DNA of 64,000 bases from Novilysobacter selenitireducens (GTDB lineage: Bacteria > Pseudomonadota > Gammaproteobacteria > Xanthomonadales > Xanthomonadaceae), in the NCBI RefSeq assembly GCF_020026895.1, contig NZ_JAINZW010000006.1:62001-126000 (forward strand), given 5' to 3'. Made by a program: the position numbers and the translations under genes. The notes under the pieces are model-generated. The model ran no database searches. It saw only the letters and a program-made list of their open reading frames with translations, and was not told where the DNA came from. Each line of letters begins with the position of its first letter. Position 1 is the first letter of the stretch. Positions 1 to 8,838 of this stretch are shown here, one piece after another.

Positions 1-584
1 TCGAAATACAGCGTGGCCAGGCGCGGCCGCGTCGCCGCCGGCTCCTTGAGCCAGCCCAGCACCATGTCGACGCGGGTATCGATGGGGCGGGTGTCGTCGA
101 ACGCGTGCCAGCGCGTCGGTCGCACACCGGCGACGGCGGCCTCGCTGCCGGGCCACGACAGCGTCGCGGTCGGCAGGCCGGCGCGTTCGGCCGTCACCCA
201 CAGCGGCTCGCCGCCCCACCAGCGGCTTTCGCCCACGGCTTCGCGGTCGCTCAGCTTGAAGCCGCCCAGCGCCTCGTCCCACATGGTGTTGTGGACGACG
301 CCGTGACGGTCGGGCCGCAGCCCGGTCACCAGCGTGTAGTGGTTGGGGAAGGTCAGCGACGGATACGACGGCGTCATCCATTCGGCCCGCACGCCGCCGT
401 CGGCCAGCGCATCGACGGTGGGCGTGCGTCCCTGGCCGAGGTAGCGGGGATGGAAGCCATCCAGTGACACCAGCAGCACCGGGGCCGGGTCGGCGGCGGC
501 TGACGATGAATCGTGCCGCGATGTCGCACAGGCGGACAGGAGCAGGGCGAGCAGGGCCGTCGCGGCCGTGGGGATCATTCGCAT
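1..584 (-). CDS. Ectonucleotide pyrophosphatase/phosphodiesterase-like lipoprotein (partial)
   Basis: Only the N-terminal 194 residues are in the window; the gene runs off the left edge. The protein begins with a lipoprotein signal (hydrophobic stretch ending LLLSAC, lipobox Cys at residue 19). It then shows the NPP/alkaline-phosphatase-superfamily start, LLVSLDGFHPRYL, with the metal-binding Asp, followed by the PSLTFPNHYTLVTG signature. In known NPP enzymes the Thr of TFPNHY is the nucleophile. Members hydrolyse phosphodiester or pyrophosphate bonds of nucleotides, usually outside the cytoplasm, which fits the lipobox. The start ATG at 584 puts the signal peptide immediately after it; a second in-frame ATG lies two codons on. 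The family call is firm, the substrate unknown. Confidence 0.85.
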   Translation of the reverse strand, partial: MRMIPTAATALLALLLSACATSRHDSSSAAADPAPVLLVSLDGFHPRYLGQGRTPTVDALADGGVRAEWMTPSYPSLTFPNHYTLVTGLRPDRHGVVHNTMWDEALGGFKLSDREAVGESRWWGGEPLWVTAERAGLPTATLSWPGSEAAVAGVRPTRWHAFDDTRPIDTRVDMVLGWLKEPAATRPRLATLYF

Positions 585-683
585 GCGGTCATTCTGACGG
601 ACGGTTGTTGCGGGATGACTTTAGTCGCTGGCCGCCGCGGCGGGCTTTGCCGATAGTGCCGGCAACCTTCCGGAGCCCCGACC

Positions 684-1214
684 ATGCGCACTGTCGTCCT
701 TGCGGTTGCCACCCTGCTGGCCTTGCCGGTGTCGGCGCAGCCGGCACCGCCGGCACCCGAGCTGACCGCGGCCGAGTGTGAAGTCTGGGCGCGCGAGCTC
801 AGCTTCGCCCGATCGGTCGCCGACCGCGATGCCGCGGCGTTCGCCGCGCACCTGCACGAGGCTGCTGCCTTCGGGGTGAGCCGCCCGGGCACCAGCCGCG
901 GCCGGGACACGGTCACCTCCGACTGGCTGGGGCTGATCAATGGCACCCGTGTGCGCCTGTCCTGGTACCCGACGCACACCGTGATCGGTGGCGAACCCGA
1001 CATCGCATGGTCCAGCGGCCCGGCGTTGTACGAGTCGGTCGACCCGGCCGCCGACGGGCCGCACCGCATCGGCGCGTTCACCTCGGTCTGGCACCGCGGC
1101 GGGGACGGGGTGTGGCGGGTGCTGTTCGACGATGGCATCGCCCCGCGGCCGGCCACGCCGGAGGAGGTGGCGGCCTTCCATGCTGGCCGCAGCGAGACGT
1201 GTCCGCGCGGCTGA
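684..1214 (+). CDS. Exported NTF2-like/SnoaL-type protein
   Basis: A 176-residue protein with an N-terminal signal peptide (about residues 1-20, ending VSAQP). The mature part looks like the cone-shaped NTF2-like fold of the DUF4440/SnoaL class: an early helix with SFARSVADRDAAAFAAHL, a middle segment with the GRDTV turn, and late strands ending in a WHRGGDGVWRVLFDDG motif. Such proteins bind small hydrophobic ligands or act as isomerases or hydrolases, and no specific activity can be read from sequence. It lies between a divergently read phosphodiesterase and another small exported protein. Family assignment is moderate to good; function unknown. Confidence 0.75.
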   Translation: MRTVVLAVATLLALPVSAQPAPPAPELTAAECEVWARELSFARSVADRDAAAFAAHLHEAAAFGVSRPGTSRGRDTVTSDWLGLINGTRVRLSWYPTHTVIGGEPDIAWSSGPALYESVDPAADGPHRIGAFTSVWHRGGDGVWRVLFDDGIAPRPATPEEVAAFHAGRSETCPRG

Positions 1215-1327
1215 CGCCGTAGTGAACGCGCCTCCCGGAGCCTGCCGGACGCGGCCGATCGATCGGCGTATCGTGGGGGGCGCAGGCGGCGCCTGCCGCT
1301 CTGTCCCCAACCCCACGAGGTGACGCC

Positions 1328-1651
1328 ATGAGCCCCATGATGATGAAACGCCTGCTGGCCGCCAGCGTGCTCGGCGCGGTCGCATTCGGCGTATCGGCCA
1401 ATCCACCGGCCCAGACCAGCGCCGATGCCCACACCGAGGCGCGACTGCAGTCCGAAGCAGCGCTGCAGGAGGATGCCGACCGCAATTGCATGCGATATAC
1501 GGGCACGCACATCCAGACCCGTGCCATGCGCGAGAAGGGCAAGGACTGCGTGGTCGCGAACGGCCGCGTCTTCAGTCGAAGCGATATCGAGCGCACGGGC
1601 GAGGTCGACATTGCCGATGCCCTGCGCCGGCTGGATCCGTCGATCTACTGA
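1328..1651 (+). CDS. Small exported protein with TonB-plug-like C-terminal motif
   Basis: A 107-residue protein with an N-terminal signal sequence (MMMKRLLAASVLGAVAFG, cleavage likely after the SAN region). The mature part has two cysteines (in NCMRY and KDCVV) that could form a disulfide. Its C-terminus, GRVFSRSDIERTGEVDIADA followed by LRRLDPS, resembles the plug-domain phrase of TonB-dependent receptors (a start like IxxxDIExTG, then AxxLRRLP), yet no barrel follows. A perfect terminator hairpin sits just downstream, so it is probably transcribed alone or with the upstream NTF2-like gene. Similar short proteins are annotated as hypothetical in xanthomonads (from memory). Function unknown. 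Confidence 0.7.
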   Translation: MSPMMMKRLLAASVLGAVAFGVSANPPAQTSADAHTEARLQSEAALQEDADRNCMRYTGTHIQTRAMREKGKDCVVANGRVFSRSDIERTGEVDIADALRRLDPSIY

Positions 1652-1675
1652 CGACCCGTCCATGCAGTGAATGGA

Positions 1676-1698
1676 CGCCCGGCTACGCCGGGCGTTTT
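1676..1698 (+). terminator. Rho-independent terminator
   Basis: A perfect 8-bp stem (CGCCCGGC / GCCGGGCG) with a 3-nt loop, followed directly by TTTT. It lies 25 bp after the stop of the small exported protein and 72 bp before hutU, so it should end the left transcript and separate it from hutU. Confidence 0.8.
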
Positions 1699-1769
1699 CG
1701 TTCCGGCTCCTACAGGGTTGGCCCCCCTGCGATAATCCCGGCCTTCGCTTCCACCGCAGGGCCTGTCCC

Positions 1770-3434
1770 ATGTCCACCCGCCACGATCCCTCCCGTACCG
1801 TCCGCGCACCGCGCGGCACCGAACTCAGCTGCAAGTCCTGGCTGACCGAGGCGCCGTTCCGGATGCTGCAGAACAACCTCGACCCGGACGTGGCCGAGCG
1901 TCCGGAGGACCTGGTGGTGTACGGCGGCATCGGCCGCGCGGCGCGTGACTGGGAGAGCTATGACGCCATCCTGTCGACGCTGAAGACGCTGGGCGACGAC
2001 GAGACCCTGCTGGTGCAGTCGGGCAAGCCGGTCGGTGTGTTCCCGACGCACAGCGATGCGCCGCGCGTGTTGATCGCCAATTCCAACCTGGTGCCGGCAT
2101 GGGCGACGTGGGAGCACTTCCACGAGCTCGATCGCAAGGGCCTGATGATGTACGGCCAGATGACCGCGGGCAGCTGGATCTACATCGGCAGCCAAGGGAT
2201 CGTGCAGGGCACCTACGAGACGTTCGTGGAGATGGGCCGCCAGCACTACGGTGGCAACCTCAAGGGCAAGTGGATCCTGACCGCGGGCCTGGGCGGCATG
2301 GGCGGCGCGCAGCCGCTGGCCGCGAGCCTTGCCGGCGCCTGCAGCCTCAACATCGAATGCCAGCAGAGCCGCATCGATTTCCGCCTCAAGACCCGCTACG
2401 TCGACGAGCAGGCCACCGACCTCGACGACGCGCTCGCGCGCATCGAGAAGTACACGCAGGCCGGCGAGGCCAGGTCGATCGCCCTGCTGGGCAATGCCGC
2501 CGAGGTGCTGCCCGAGCTGGTGCGCCGCGGCGTCAAGCCCGATGCCGTCACTGACCAGACCAGCGCCCACGACCCCGTGCACGGCTACCTGCCGGCCGGC
2601 TGGTCGGTGGAGCAGTGGCTGGCCGAGCAGCAGGCCGAGCCCGAGCGCGTGCGCGATGCCGCCAAGGCGTCCATGCGCCTGCACGTGGAAGCGATGCTCG
2701 CCTTCCACCGCCAGGGCATCCCGACGTTCGACTACGGCAACAACATCCGCCAGATGGCCAAGGACAAGGGCTGTGCGGACGCGTTCGACTTCCCGGGGTT
2801 CGTGCCTGCCTACGTGCGGCCGCTGTTCTGCCGTGGCATCGGCCCGTTCCGCTGGGTCGCGCTGTCGGGTGACCCCGAGGACATCTACAAGACCGACGCC
2901 AAGGTCAAGGAGCTGATCCCCGACGATGCCGCCCTGCACAACTGGCTGGACATGGCGCGCGAGCGCATCGACTTCCAGGGCCTGCCGGCGCGCATCTGCT
3001 GGGTGGGCCTGGGCCAGCGCCACAAGCTCGGCCTGGCGTTCAACGAGATGGTGCGCAACGGCGAGCTCAAGGCGCCAGTGGTGATCGGCCGCGACCACCT
3101 CGACAGCGGCAGCGTCGCCTCGCCCAACCGCGAAACCGAAGCCATGAAGGACGGCAGCGACGCCGTGTCCGACTGGCCGCTGCTCAACGCAATGCTCAAC
3201 GTCGCCGGCGGCGCCACCTGGGTCAGCCTGCACCACGGCGGCGGTGTCGGCATGGGCTACAGCCAGCACAGCGGTGTGGTCATCGTCTGCGACGGCAGCA
3301 AAGAGGCGGACAAGCGCATCGCCCGCGTGCTGTGGAACGACCCCGCCACCGGCGTCATGCGGCATGCCGATGCAGGCTACGAGATCGCCATCGAGTGCGC
3401 GAAGGAGCAGGGGTTGAAGCTGCCGATGATCTGA
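1770..3434 (+). CDS. hutU: Urocanate hydratase
   Basis: A 554-residue urocanase, the usual full length. It catalyses the second step of histidine degradation, urocanate to imidazolone propionate, in the cytoplasm with tightly bound NAD+. Visible family signatures are [11 protein letters not shown] near the N-terminus, the nucleotide-binding [18 protein letters not shown], and the central [15 protein letters not shown] followed by [11 protein letters not shown]. The ATG at 1770 was chosen because [19 protein letters not shown] is the normal start of the family; the longer open frame upstream runs through the terminator. None of hutH, hutI, hutG or hutC is in the window, so the rest of the pathway must lie elsewhere. 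Very confident. Confidence 0.97.
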   Translation: MSTRHDPSRTVRAPRGTELSCKSWLTEAPFRMLQNNLDPDVAERPEDLVVYGGIGRAARDWESYDAILSTLKTLGDDETLLVQSGKPVGVFPTHSDAPRVLIANSNLVPAWATWEHFHELDRKGLMMYGQMTAGSWIYIGSQGIVQGTYETFVEMGRQHYGGNLKGKWILTAGLGGMGGAQPLAASLAGACSLNIECQQSRIDFRLKTRYVDEQATDLDDALARIEKYTQAGEARSIALLGNAAEVLPELVRRGVKPDAVTDQTSAHDPVHGYLPAGWSVEQWLAEQQAEPERVRDAAKASMRLHVEAMLAFHRQGIPTFDYGNNIRQMAKDKGCADAFDFPGFVPAYVRPLFCRGIGPFRWVALSGDPEDIYKTDAKVKELIPDDAALHNWLDMARERIDFQGLPARICWVGLGQRHKLGLAFNEMVRNGELKAPVVIGRDHLDSGSVASPNRETEAMKDGSDAVSDWPLLNAMLNVAGGATWVSLHHGGGVGMGYSQHSGVVIVCDGSKEADKRIARVLWNDPATGVMRHADAGYEIAIECAKEQGLKLPMI

Positions 3435-3491
3435 CCTGCCCTCGTCCTCCCCGCGCCGCAGAGGCCGCGCGGGAAGGCGGGGGTGCCGCCC

Positions 3492-4073
3492 TCAGGCTAT
3501 GCGCGCCGCGTGCTGCGGGGTAAGCGCGGCCACCACGGCCGCGGTGCTGGTCACCCTGGCGAACTCCGCGTGCAGTGTCGCCAGGTGCGCGCGATGCAGG
3601 TCGGCCGCCGGTACGTTCCTCCCGTCGGCATCGACCAGGTCGTAACACGCCGTCGCGTCGCCGACGACCACCGTGCGGTAACCGAGGTTGGCGGCCATGC
3701 GTGCGGAGGTGGATACGCACATGTCGGTGGTCAGGCCGAACAGCACCACTTGCTCGATTCCCAGCCTGCGCAGGCGCAGGTCCAGGTCGGTGCCGATGAA
3801 GGCGGCATTGACGGTCTTCGTAACCAGCGGCTCGTCGCCGCGTGGCGTGTAACCCTGGCGCAACGCGTTGCCGGGAAGGCCGGGCGCGAACGGCGACCCG
3901 GGCTTGATCGAGTCATGGCGTACGTGCACCAGCGGCAGGCGGGCGGTACGCCAGGCCTCGAGCAGTCGTAGGCCGTTGCTTTCCATCGCCGGGTTGCTGC
4001 TGGCCGTAAGGTCGAACGCGGCCTGTACGTCGATTGGGATCAGCGCGGTACGCGCGTCGAAGTCGAACGTCAT
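3492..4073 (-). CDS. Isochorismatase-family cysteine hydrolase
   Basis: A 193-residue cysteine hydrolase of the isochorismatase/nicotinamidase superfamily. The catalytic triad is visible: Asp15 (LIPIDVQ), Lys86 (LVTKTVNAAF) and Cys119 (GLTTDMCVSTSAR), with the cis-peptide neighbourhood before Cys. Members hydrolyse amides (nicotinamide, N-carbamoyl compounds) or isochorismate; which one is not determinable here. The start at 4073 gives the normal N-terminus, whereas an upstream in-frame start would add 19 unlikely residues. It is divergent from an Lrp/AsnC regulator 98 bp away, the usual layout of a small amide- or amino-acid-responsive regulator with its target. Confidence 0.88.
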   Translation of the reverse strand: MTFDFDARTALIPIDVQAAFDLTASSNPAMESNGLRLLEAWRTARLPLVHVRHDSIKPGSPFAPGLPGNALRQGYTPRGDEPLVTKTVNAAFIGTDLDLRLRRLGIEQVVLFGLTTDMCVSTSARMAANLGYRTVVVGDATACYDLVDADGRNVPAADLHRAHLATLHAEFARVTSTAAVVAALTPQHAARIA

Positions 4074-4076
4074 GTG

Positions 4077-4100
4077 GGTGGCTCCATCGGGTGGGCCACC
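4077..4100. promoter_or_regulatory. Inverted repeat in the isochorismatase/Lrp intergenic region
   Basis: GGTGGC-N12-GCCACC lies just upstream of the hydrolase start codon, within the 98-bp divergent spacer. Its position suits an Lrp/AsnC operator covering the hydrolase 5' region. The arms are only 6 bp and GC-rich, so it may be chance. Confidence 0.3.
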
Positions 4101-4171
4101 ACGATGCGTGTTCGCGCGCGCCGGTCTCAACCCGGCACAATGCCGGCCGCGCCGCCATTCCGCCGGATCCG

Positions 4172-4606
4172 ATGAAAGCCCTCGATGCCACCGACCGCAC
4201 GTTGATCGCCCTGCTGCAGGACAATGCGCGGCTGTCCACCGTCGCGTTGGCCAAGGCCGTCGGCCTGTCGCGCAGCACCGTGCAGGAGCGCATCGCGCGG
4301 CTCGAGGATTCGGGTGTCATCGAACGCTACACGGTGCGGCTGGGCCAGGGCGGCGACCCGTTGCAGGCGTGGCTGCTGCTCCGGTACGCCGACGGCTTCA
4401 GTTGCGACGACGTGATGCCGTCACTGGCGGCGCTGCCCCAGGTGCAGTTGTGCCACAGCGTCGCCGGCGATACCGATCTCATGGTGCTCGTGCAGGCCGA
4501 CACCCCGACCGTGCTGGCCGACCTGCGCGAGCGCGTCATTGCCCTCAAGGGAGTGGACGACGTCACCACCGTGCCCGTGCTGCGAACGACGCTCGACCGC
4601 CGTTAG
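4172..4606 (+). CDS. Lrp/AsnC-family transcriptional regulator
   Basis: A 144-residue regulator of normal length. The N-terminal half is the AsnC winged helix-turn-helix (LDATDRTLIALLQDNARLST then VGLSRSTVQERIARLEDSGV), and the C-terminal half is the RAM/ligand-binding domain with the GDTDLMVLVQAD core. Family members form dimers and octamers and respond to amino acids. The ATG at 4172 places the domain immediately after the start. The gene is divergent from the isochorismatase-like hydrolase and probably controls it and itself. A SpoIIAA-like gene follows 80 bp later on the same strand but need not be co-transcribed. Confidence 0.93.
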   Translation: MKALDATDRTLIALLQDNARLSTVALAKAVGLSRSTVQERIARLEDSGVIERYTVRLGQGGDPLQAWLLLRYADGFSCDDVMPSLAALPQVQLCHSVAGDTDLMVLVQADTPTVLADLRERVIALKGVDDVTTVPVLRTTLDRR

Positions 4607-4686
4607 GACAGCCTCGGGGCGGTGTTGACCGTTGCTTAATGTCGCGCCCGTTCCAATGGCAGCCGTCCCCCGCCTGGAGCCCTGCC

Positions 4687-5073
4687 ATGATCATCGAACT
4701 GACGGCACCGCCGCACGTTGCGGCCTTCCGGGTCGAAGGCAAGCTCACCGAGGACGGCCACGAGGCTGTGGTTGCCGCGCTCGAGTCGCGCCTGGCCGAA
4801 CACGAGCGCATTGCAATGTACTTCGACATGCGGGCGATGAGCGGCATGACGCCCGCGGCGTTCGGCAAGGATGTCGCGTATTCGGTCCGCAAGCTGGGCG
4901 AGTGGCATCGTTTCGCCCGCGGCGCGGTGGTCACCGACAGTGACTGGCTGACCGGGCTGGTGCGGTTCTGGTCGGCGTTCTTCCCGCGCATCGACATGCG
5001 GGTGTTCCCCGGCGCCGAGCACGCGCAGGCCTTGGCATGGGCATCCACGCCCATTGAACCGAAGGACGGCTGA
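4687..5073 (+). CDS. SpoIIAA-like (STAS-fold) protein
   Basis: A 128-residue cytosolic protein matching the SpoIIAA-like family (PF11964 type). It has an N-terminal strand segment (VAAFRVEGKLTEDG), an aspartate in YFDMRAMSGMT where STAS proteins carry their central loop, and a C-terminal segment with WSAFFPRIDMRVF and an EHAQALAWA helix. These proteins are common in proteobacteria and have no assigned biochemical role. There is no neighbouring anti-sigma factor or kinase, so a partner-switching function is not supported by context. Confidence 0.8.
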   Translation: MIIELTAPPHVAAFRVEGKLTEDGHEAVVAALESRLAEHERIAMYFDMRAMSGMTPAAFGKDVAYSVRKLGEWHRFARGAVVTDSDWLTGLVRFWSAFFPRIDMRVFPGAEHAQALAWASTPIEPKDG

Positions 5074-5205
5074 CCATCTGGTTCTCTTGCGGCGAAGCGC
5101 CCAGACGCTTGACCCCGCCCGCCCAGCGCCCGGTGACTTCCGGCAGGCGCCGCCACGTGCGCACACGCCCAGAGTGCAAGCGTCGCCATTGCCAGCGGTG
5201 AACCC

Positions 5206-5910
5206 ATGTCCACGCGCATCGTCGATATGCCGCCGCAGCTCGCTGCGCGTTGGGCAGGCGCGCTGTACCTGGCCATCATCGTCGGTGGCCTGTTCGCCGA
5301 AGCATTCGTCCGCGGGGCCCTGATCGTTCCCGGGGATCCGGCCGCCACCGCGGCGAACGTCCTCCAGAACGAAGGGCTGTACCGGCTCGGCTTCACCGTG
5401 CACCTGGCGTACCTCGCGTGCGCCGTCGTGGTGTCGGTGATCCTCTACGACCTGCTGCGCCGCGTCGGGCCGGGCCTGGCGCTGCTCGCCCTGTGCCTGA
5501 ACCTGGTCGGGATCGCGGTGGAGGCCTCCAGCCTCCTGCAGCTGCTGGCGCCGCTGCGCGTACTGGGCGACCCGGCGCTGGCCGTGCTGCCGGCCGCGCA
5601 CGTGCAGGCGATGGCTTACGCGCCCGCGCGGCTGTTCGCCAACGGTTTCGGCATGGGGCTGGTGTTCTTTGGCGGGTTCTGCATCGCGATCGGCACGTTG
5701 ATCGCCCGCTCGCGGTTCCTGCCGCGGCTGCTGGGCCTGCTGATGGTGCTGGCCGGCGTCTGCTACATCGTCAACAGCTTCGCCGGCTTCCTGTCGCCCG
5801 CGCTGGGCGCGCGCCTGTTCCCGTGGATCCTGCTGCCGTGCCTGGTCGCGGAGCTGTCGTTGGCGCTGTGGCTGCTGGTGAAGGGCGTGGATGCCCGGCA
5901 ACTGCCGTAG
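5206..5910 (+). CDS. DUF4386-family membrane protein
   Basis: A 234-residue integral membrane protein with about six hydrophobic segments. The N-terminal phrase ARWAGALYLAIIVGGLFAE and the later APARLFANGFGMGLVFFGG plus SRFLPRLLGLLMVLAGVCY are typical of the DUF4386 family. No enzymatic or transport function is known for it. It ends 103 bp before a MATE transporter on the same strand; co-transcription is possible but not shown. Confidence 0.8.
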   Translation: MSTRIVDMPPQLAARWAGALYLAIIVGGLFAEAFVRGALIVPGDPAATAANVLQNEGLYRLGFTVHLAYLACAVVVSVILYDLLRRVGPGLALLALCLNLVGIAVEASSLLQLLAPLRVLGDPALAVLPAAHVQAMAYAPARLFANGFGMGLVFFGGFCIAIGTLIARSRFLPRLLGLLMVLAGVCYIVNSFAGFLSPALGARLFPWILLPCLVAELSLALWLLVKGVDARQLP

Positions 5911-6013
5911 GCGCACTGACTGTCGAAAGCCCGCATGCTCGCCCGTCGTACCGGTGTACACGGTGCGGCGGAGGCCGCCGTACCATGCCCTGCGGCCCGT
6001 TAGCGGATACCCG

Positions 6014-7468
6014 ATGAGCACCGATCCCAACGCCAGCCCCGAGCCATCCGCCGTCGCACCGGCCACTGCCGCGAGGGCGGAATCCCACTCCCTCTGGTCT
6101 GAACTGCGCGCCGCCGTCCGCGGCACCGGCGCGGACTACACGACAATCCCGTTGCGCCGCGCGGTGTTCCTGCTGGCGGTGCCGATGGTGCTGGAGCTGG
6201 CGCTGGAGTCGACCTTCGCGGTGGTCGACATCTTCTTCGTCGGCAAGCTCGGGGCGTCGGCGGTGGCGACGGTCGGGCTGACCGAGAGCTACCTGTTCCT
6301 GCTGTACTCGATCGCGATCGGTCTGGCGATGGGCGTCACCGCGCTGGTCGCGCGCCGCATTGGCGAGCACCGTCATGAGGAGGCGGCGGTGACGGCCGCG
6401 CAGGCGGTGTGGCTGGCGGTGCTGGTGTCGGTGCCGGTCGCGGTCATCGGCATCGTGTGGGCGCGCGAACTGCTCGCGCTGATGGGCGCGGACGCGTGGA
6501 CGCTCACCCACGGCGTGCCGTACATGCAGTGGATGCTGGGCGGCAACGTCGTGATCATGCTGCTGTTCGTGATCAACGCGGTGTTCCGCGGCGCCGGCGA
6601 TGCGGCCGTCGCGATGCGCGTGCTGTGGGTCGCCAACGGCCTGAACATCGTGCTGGACCCGCTGCTGATCTTCGGCTGGGGGCCGGTGCCGGCGATGGGC
6701 ATCGAGGGTGCCGCCATCGCCACCAACATCGGCCGCGGCGTGGGCGTGCTGATGCAGCTCTGGATCCTCTTCCGCGGCGGCAAGCACATCCGCGTGCTCG
6801 GGACGCACCTGGCGCTGCAGGGCGCGGCGCTGTGGCACATCGTGCGCACCTCGCTGGGCGGGGTGGGGCAGATGATCGTCGCGATGACCTCTTGGATATT
6901 CCTGATGCGCATCCTGGCCAGCATCGGCAGCGAGGCCGTCGCCGGTGCGACCATTGCCATCCGCATCATGATGTTCACGATGATGCCGGCGTGGGGCATG
7001 TCCAACGCGGCTGCGACGCTGGTCGGGCAGAACCTCGGAGCCAACGAGCCGGGCCGCGCCGAGGCATCGGTATGGCGGATCGGCTGGTACAACATGGCGT
7101 ACCTCGTGGCCGTGTCGATCGCATTCTTCCTGCTGCCGCGCGAGCTGGTGGGCCTGTTCACCGACGACACCGCCGTAGTTGATGTCGGGGCCGAATGGCT
7201 GCGGATCCTGTCGTATTCGTTCTTCGTCTACGGCTGGTGGATGGTCACCGTGCAGGCGTTCAACGGCGCCGGCGACACGGTGACGCCGACCAAGATCAAC
7301 GCGGTGTTCTTCTGGCTGATCCAGATCCCGTTGTGCTGGTGGCTGGCGCTGCAACTGGGCTGGCAGCAGACCGGCGTGTTCTGGGGCGTGTTCGTCTCCG
7401 AGACCGCGGTCGGGCTGTTCACGCTGTGGCTGTTTACCCGTGGGCGCTGGAAGACCGTGCAGGTGTAG
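6014..7468 (+). CDS. MATE-family efflux transporter
   Basis: A 484-residue multidrug and toxin extrusion (MATE) protein with about 12 membrane segments in two homologous halves. The first half shows VLELALESTFAVVDIFFVG, the second VGQNLGANEPGRAEAS, both hallmark MATE sequences. It likely exports drugs or metabolites by Na+ or H+ antiport across the inner membrane. The ATG at 6014 was chosen because the 41 residues preceding it in the open frame are low-complexity and unlike the family. The hydrophilic N-tail of about 45 residues is slightly long. A GFA-family gene begins 38 bp after its stop. Confidence 0.93.
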   Translation: MSTDPNASPEPSAVAPATAARAESHSLWSELRAAVRGTGADYTTIPLRRAVFLLAVPMVLELALESTFAVVDIFFVGKLGASAVATVGLTESYLFLLYSIAIGLAMGVTALVARRIGEHRHEEAAVTAAQAVWLAVLVSVPVAVIGIVWARELLALMGADAWTLTHGVPYMQWMLGGNVVIMLLFVINAVFRGAGDAAVAMRVLWVANGLNIVLDPLLIFGWGPVPAMGIEGAAIATNIGRGVGVLMQLWILFRGGKHIRVLGTHLALQGAALWHIVRTSLGGVGQMIVAMTSWIFLMRILASIGSEAVAGATIAIRIMMFTMMPAWGMSNAAATLVGQNLGANEPGRAEASVWRIGWYNMAYLVAVSIAFFLLPRELVGLFTDDTAVVDVGAEWLRILSYSFFVYGWWMVTVQAFNGAGDTVTPTKINAVFFWLIQIPLCWWLALQLGWQQTGVFWGVFVSETAVGLFTLWLFTRGRWKTVQV

Positions 7469-7506
7469 CGCCGCCGCGACCTGTTCCAACACTCCATGGA
7501 GGCACC

Positions 7507-7908
7507 ATGAAAAAGACCTATCGCGCGAGTTGCCACTGCGGCCGCGTTGCCGTCGACGCCGACCTGGACCTCACGCAACCCAGCTACCGCTGCAATTGCT
7601 CGATCTGCCGACGCGTCCGTTTCTGGCCGGCGGTGGCGCCGCCCGAAGACGTTCGCATCGTGGCCGGAGAGGACGAACTGACCCGTTACGTGTTCGCCGG
7701 GATGCGCAACCACCACTACTTCTGCCGGCACTGCGGCGTACGGGTATTCGGCCTCGGCAACGACACACCGATCGGCACGATGTACGGCATCAACATCGGC
7801 TGCCTGGAGGGCGTGGACGAGGCGACGTTATCGAACATTCCGATCAAGTACGTCGACGGGATGCATGACCGTTGGGATTCCGCACCGGAATTCACATCGC
7901 ATCTTTGA
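7507..7908 (+). CDS. GFA/CENP-V-domain zinc protein
   Basis: A 133-residue protein of the GFA family (glutathione-dependent formaldehyde-activating enzyme-like). Zinc ligands are visible as SCHCG near the N-terminus, CNCSICRR about 20 residues later and FCRHCGVRVFG in the second half, the normal three-cluster arrangement. The family name comes from one member proposed to form S-hydroxymethyl glutathione; most homologues have no proven activity. Start at 7507 follows a weak purine stretch (GGAGGC). A second, diverged paralogue lies at 40995-41345. Confidence 0.9.
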   Translation: MKKTYRASCHCGRVAVDADLDLTQPSYRCNCSICRRVRFWPAVAPPEDVRIVAGEDELTRYVFAGMRNHHYFCRHCGVRVFGLGNDTPIGTMYGINIGCLEGVDEATLSNIPIKYVDGMHDRWDSAPEFTSHL

Positions 7909-7940
7909 CGCGCGGCAGTTCCGCGAAGGCAGGAGGGGCG

Positions 7941-8375
7941 ATGGATTCCGACGACCCGTTCGACCTGGACCGCTTCATCCAGGCGCAGGCCGGGACGTAT
8001 GCCCAGGCCCTGGCCGAGCTGCATGCTGGCAGAAAGCGCACGCACTGGATGTGGTTCGTCTTTCCGCAACTGGTGGGGCTGGGCCATAGCGCCATGTCCA
8101 GGCGCTTCGGCATCACCGGGCTGGATGAGGCGCGCGCCTACCTGGCGCATCCGGTGCTGGGCGCCCGGCTGCGTGAGTGCAGCGACGTGGTGGCGGCGTC
8201 GACCGTGTCCGTGCACGACCTGTTCGGCTCGCCGGACGATCTCAAGCTGCGCTCATGCATGACGCTGTTCGAGGCGGCGGGCGGTGACCCGTGTTTCCGC
8301 GCGGTGCTCGCCTCGAAATTCGATGACGAACCGTGCGCCCGGACGCTGGAGCTGCTGGATGCGCGCCGTCCGTAG
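7941..8375 (+). CDS. DUF1810-family protein
   Basis: A 144-residue cytosolic protein with DUF1810 signatures: FDLDRFIQAQ at the N-terminus, RKRTHWMWFVFPQLVGLG in the middle, and a C-terminal region with DDLKLRSCMTLFEAAGG. The biochemical role of the family is not established. The ATG at 7941 has a strong AGGAGG Shine-Dalgarno at 7931 and starts just upstream of the domain, so the longer open frame that overlaps the GFA gene is not used. It ends 26 bp from the convergent merR-like gene. Confidence 0.88.
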   Translation: MDSDDPFDLDRFIQAQAGTYAQALAELHAGRKRTHWMWFVFPQLVGLGHSAMSRRFGITGLDEARAYLAHPVLGARLRECSDVVAASTVSVHDLFGSPDDLKLRSCMTLFEAAGGDPCFRAVLASKFDDEPCARTLELLDARRP

Positions 8376-8401
8376 GAGGGGTGGAGCCAAAGCGATACCC
8401 G

Positions 8402-8836
8402 TCAAACCGGTAGCCGTGGATCGCAATCCAGCGCTGGCTCGAACGCATCGAGGATGGGGCAGGGCTCGCCATCCACCGTACCGCCGCAGCGTCGTGCCAG
8501 CCGCGCTAGCGCATCGCGCGCCGCCTGCAGGTCGGCGATTTTCGCGTCGAGCGCGGTGACCCGGGCTTCGGCCAGCGCGTGCACGCGGCGACGGTCGGCC
8601 GTGGCATCCAGGGCCAGCAGTTCGCCGATCTCCTCCAGCGTGAAGCCCGCCGCCTGGGCCGAACGGATGAAACGCAGCCGGCCGATGTCGCGTTCGTCGT
8701 AGCGGCGGATGCCCCCGCCAATTGCACCCTGCGCACGCGGCGGGACCGGCAGCAGGCCGCGCCGCTGGTAGTAGCGGACCGTTTCCACGCCGACACCGCC
8801 CGCGCGGGCGAATTCCGAGATCGACAGGGCGCTCAT
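8402..8836 (-). CDS. MerR-family metal/thiol-responsive regulator
   Basis: A 144-residue MerR-family activator. The N-terminus ISEFARAGGVGVETVRYYQR is the winged-helix DNA-binding domain, followed by RRYDERDIGRLRFIRSAQA and a long dimerisation helix. Two cysteines near the C-terminus are spaced C-x8-C (RRCGG...EPCPILDAF), as in the metal loop of mercury-sensing MerR. The third mercury ligand at the start of the dimer helix is absent: the segment reads LDATADRRRVHALAEA. It may therefore sense another soft metal or thiol-reactive compound. The gene is divergent from, and almost certainly controls, the glutaredoxin-MauE fusion through the operator at 8839-8870. Confidence 0.93.
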   Translation of the reverse strand: MSALSISEFARAGGVGVETVRYYQRRGLLPVPPRAQGAIGGGIRRYDERDIGRLRFIRSAQAAGFTLEEIGELLALDATADRRRVHALAEARVTALDAKIADLQAARDALARLARRCGGTVDGEPCPILDAFEPALDCDPRLPV

Positions 8837-8838
8837 GC

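Noticed and set aside
1710-3365. Long open frame on the strand opposite hutU (about 550 codons)
   Set aside because: It is the antisense shadow of a textbook urocanase, a result of high GC; no domain or ribosome site supports it.
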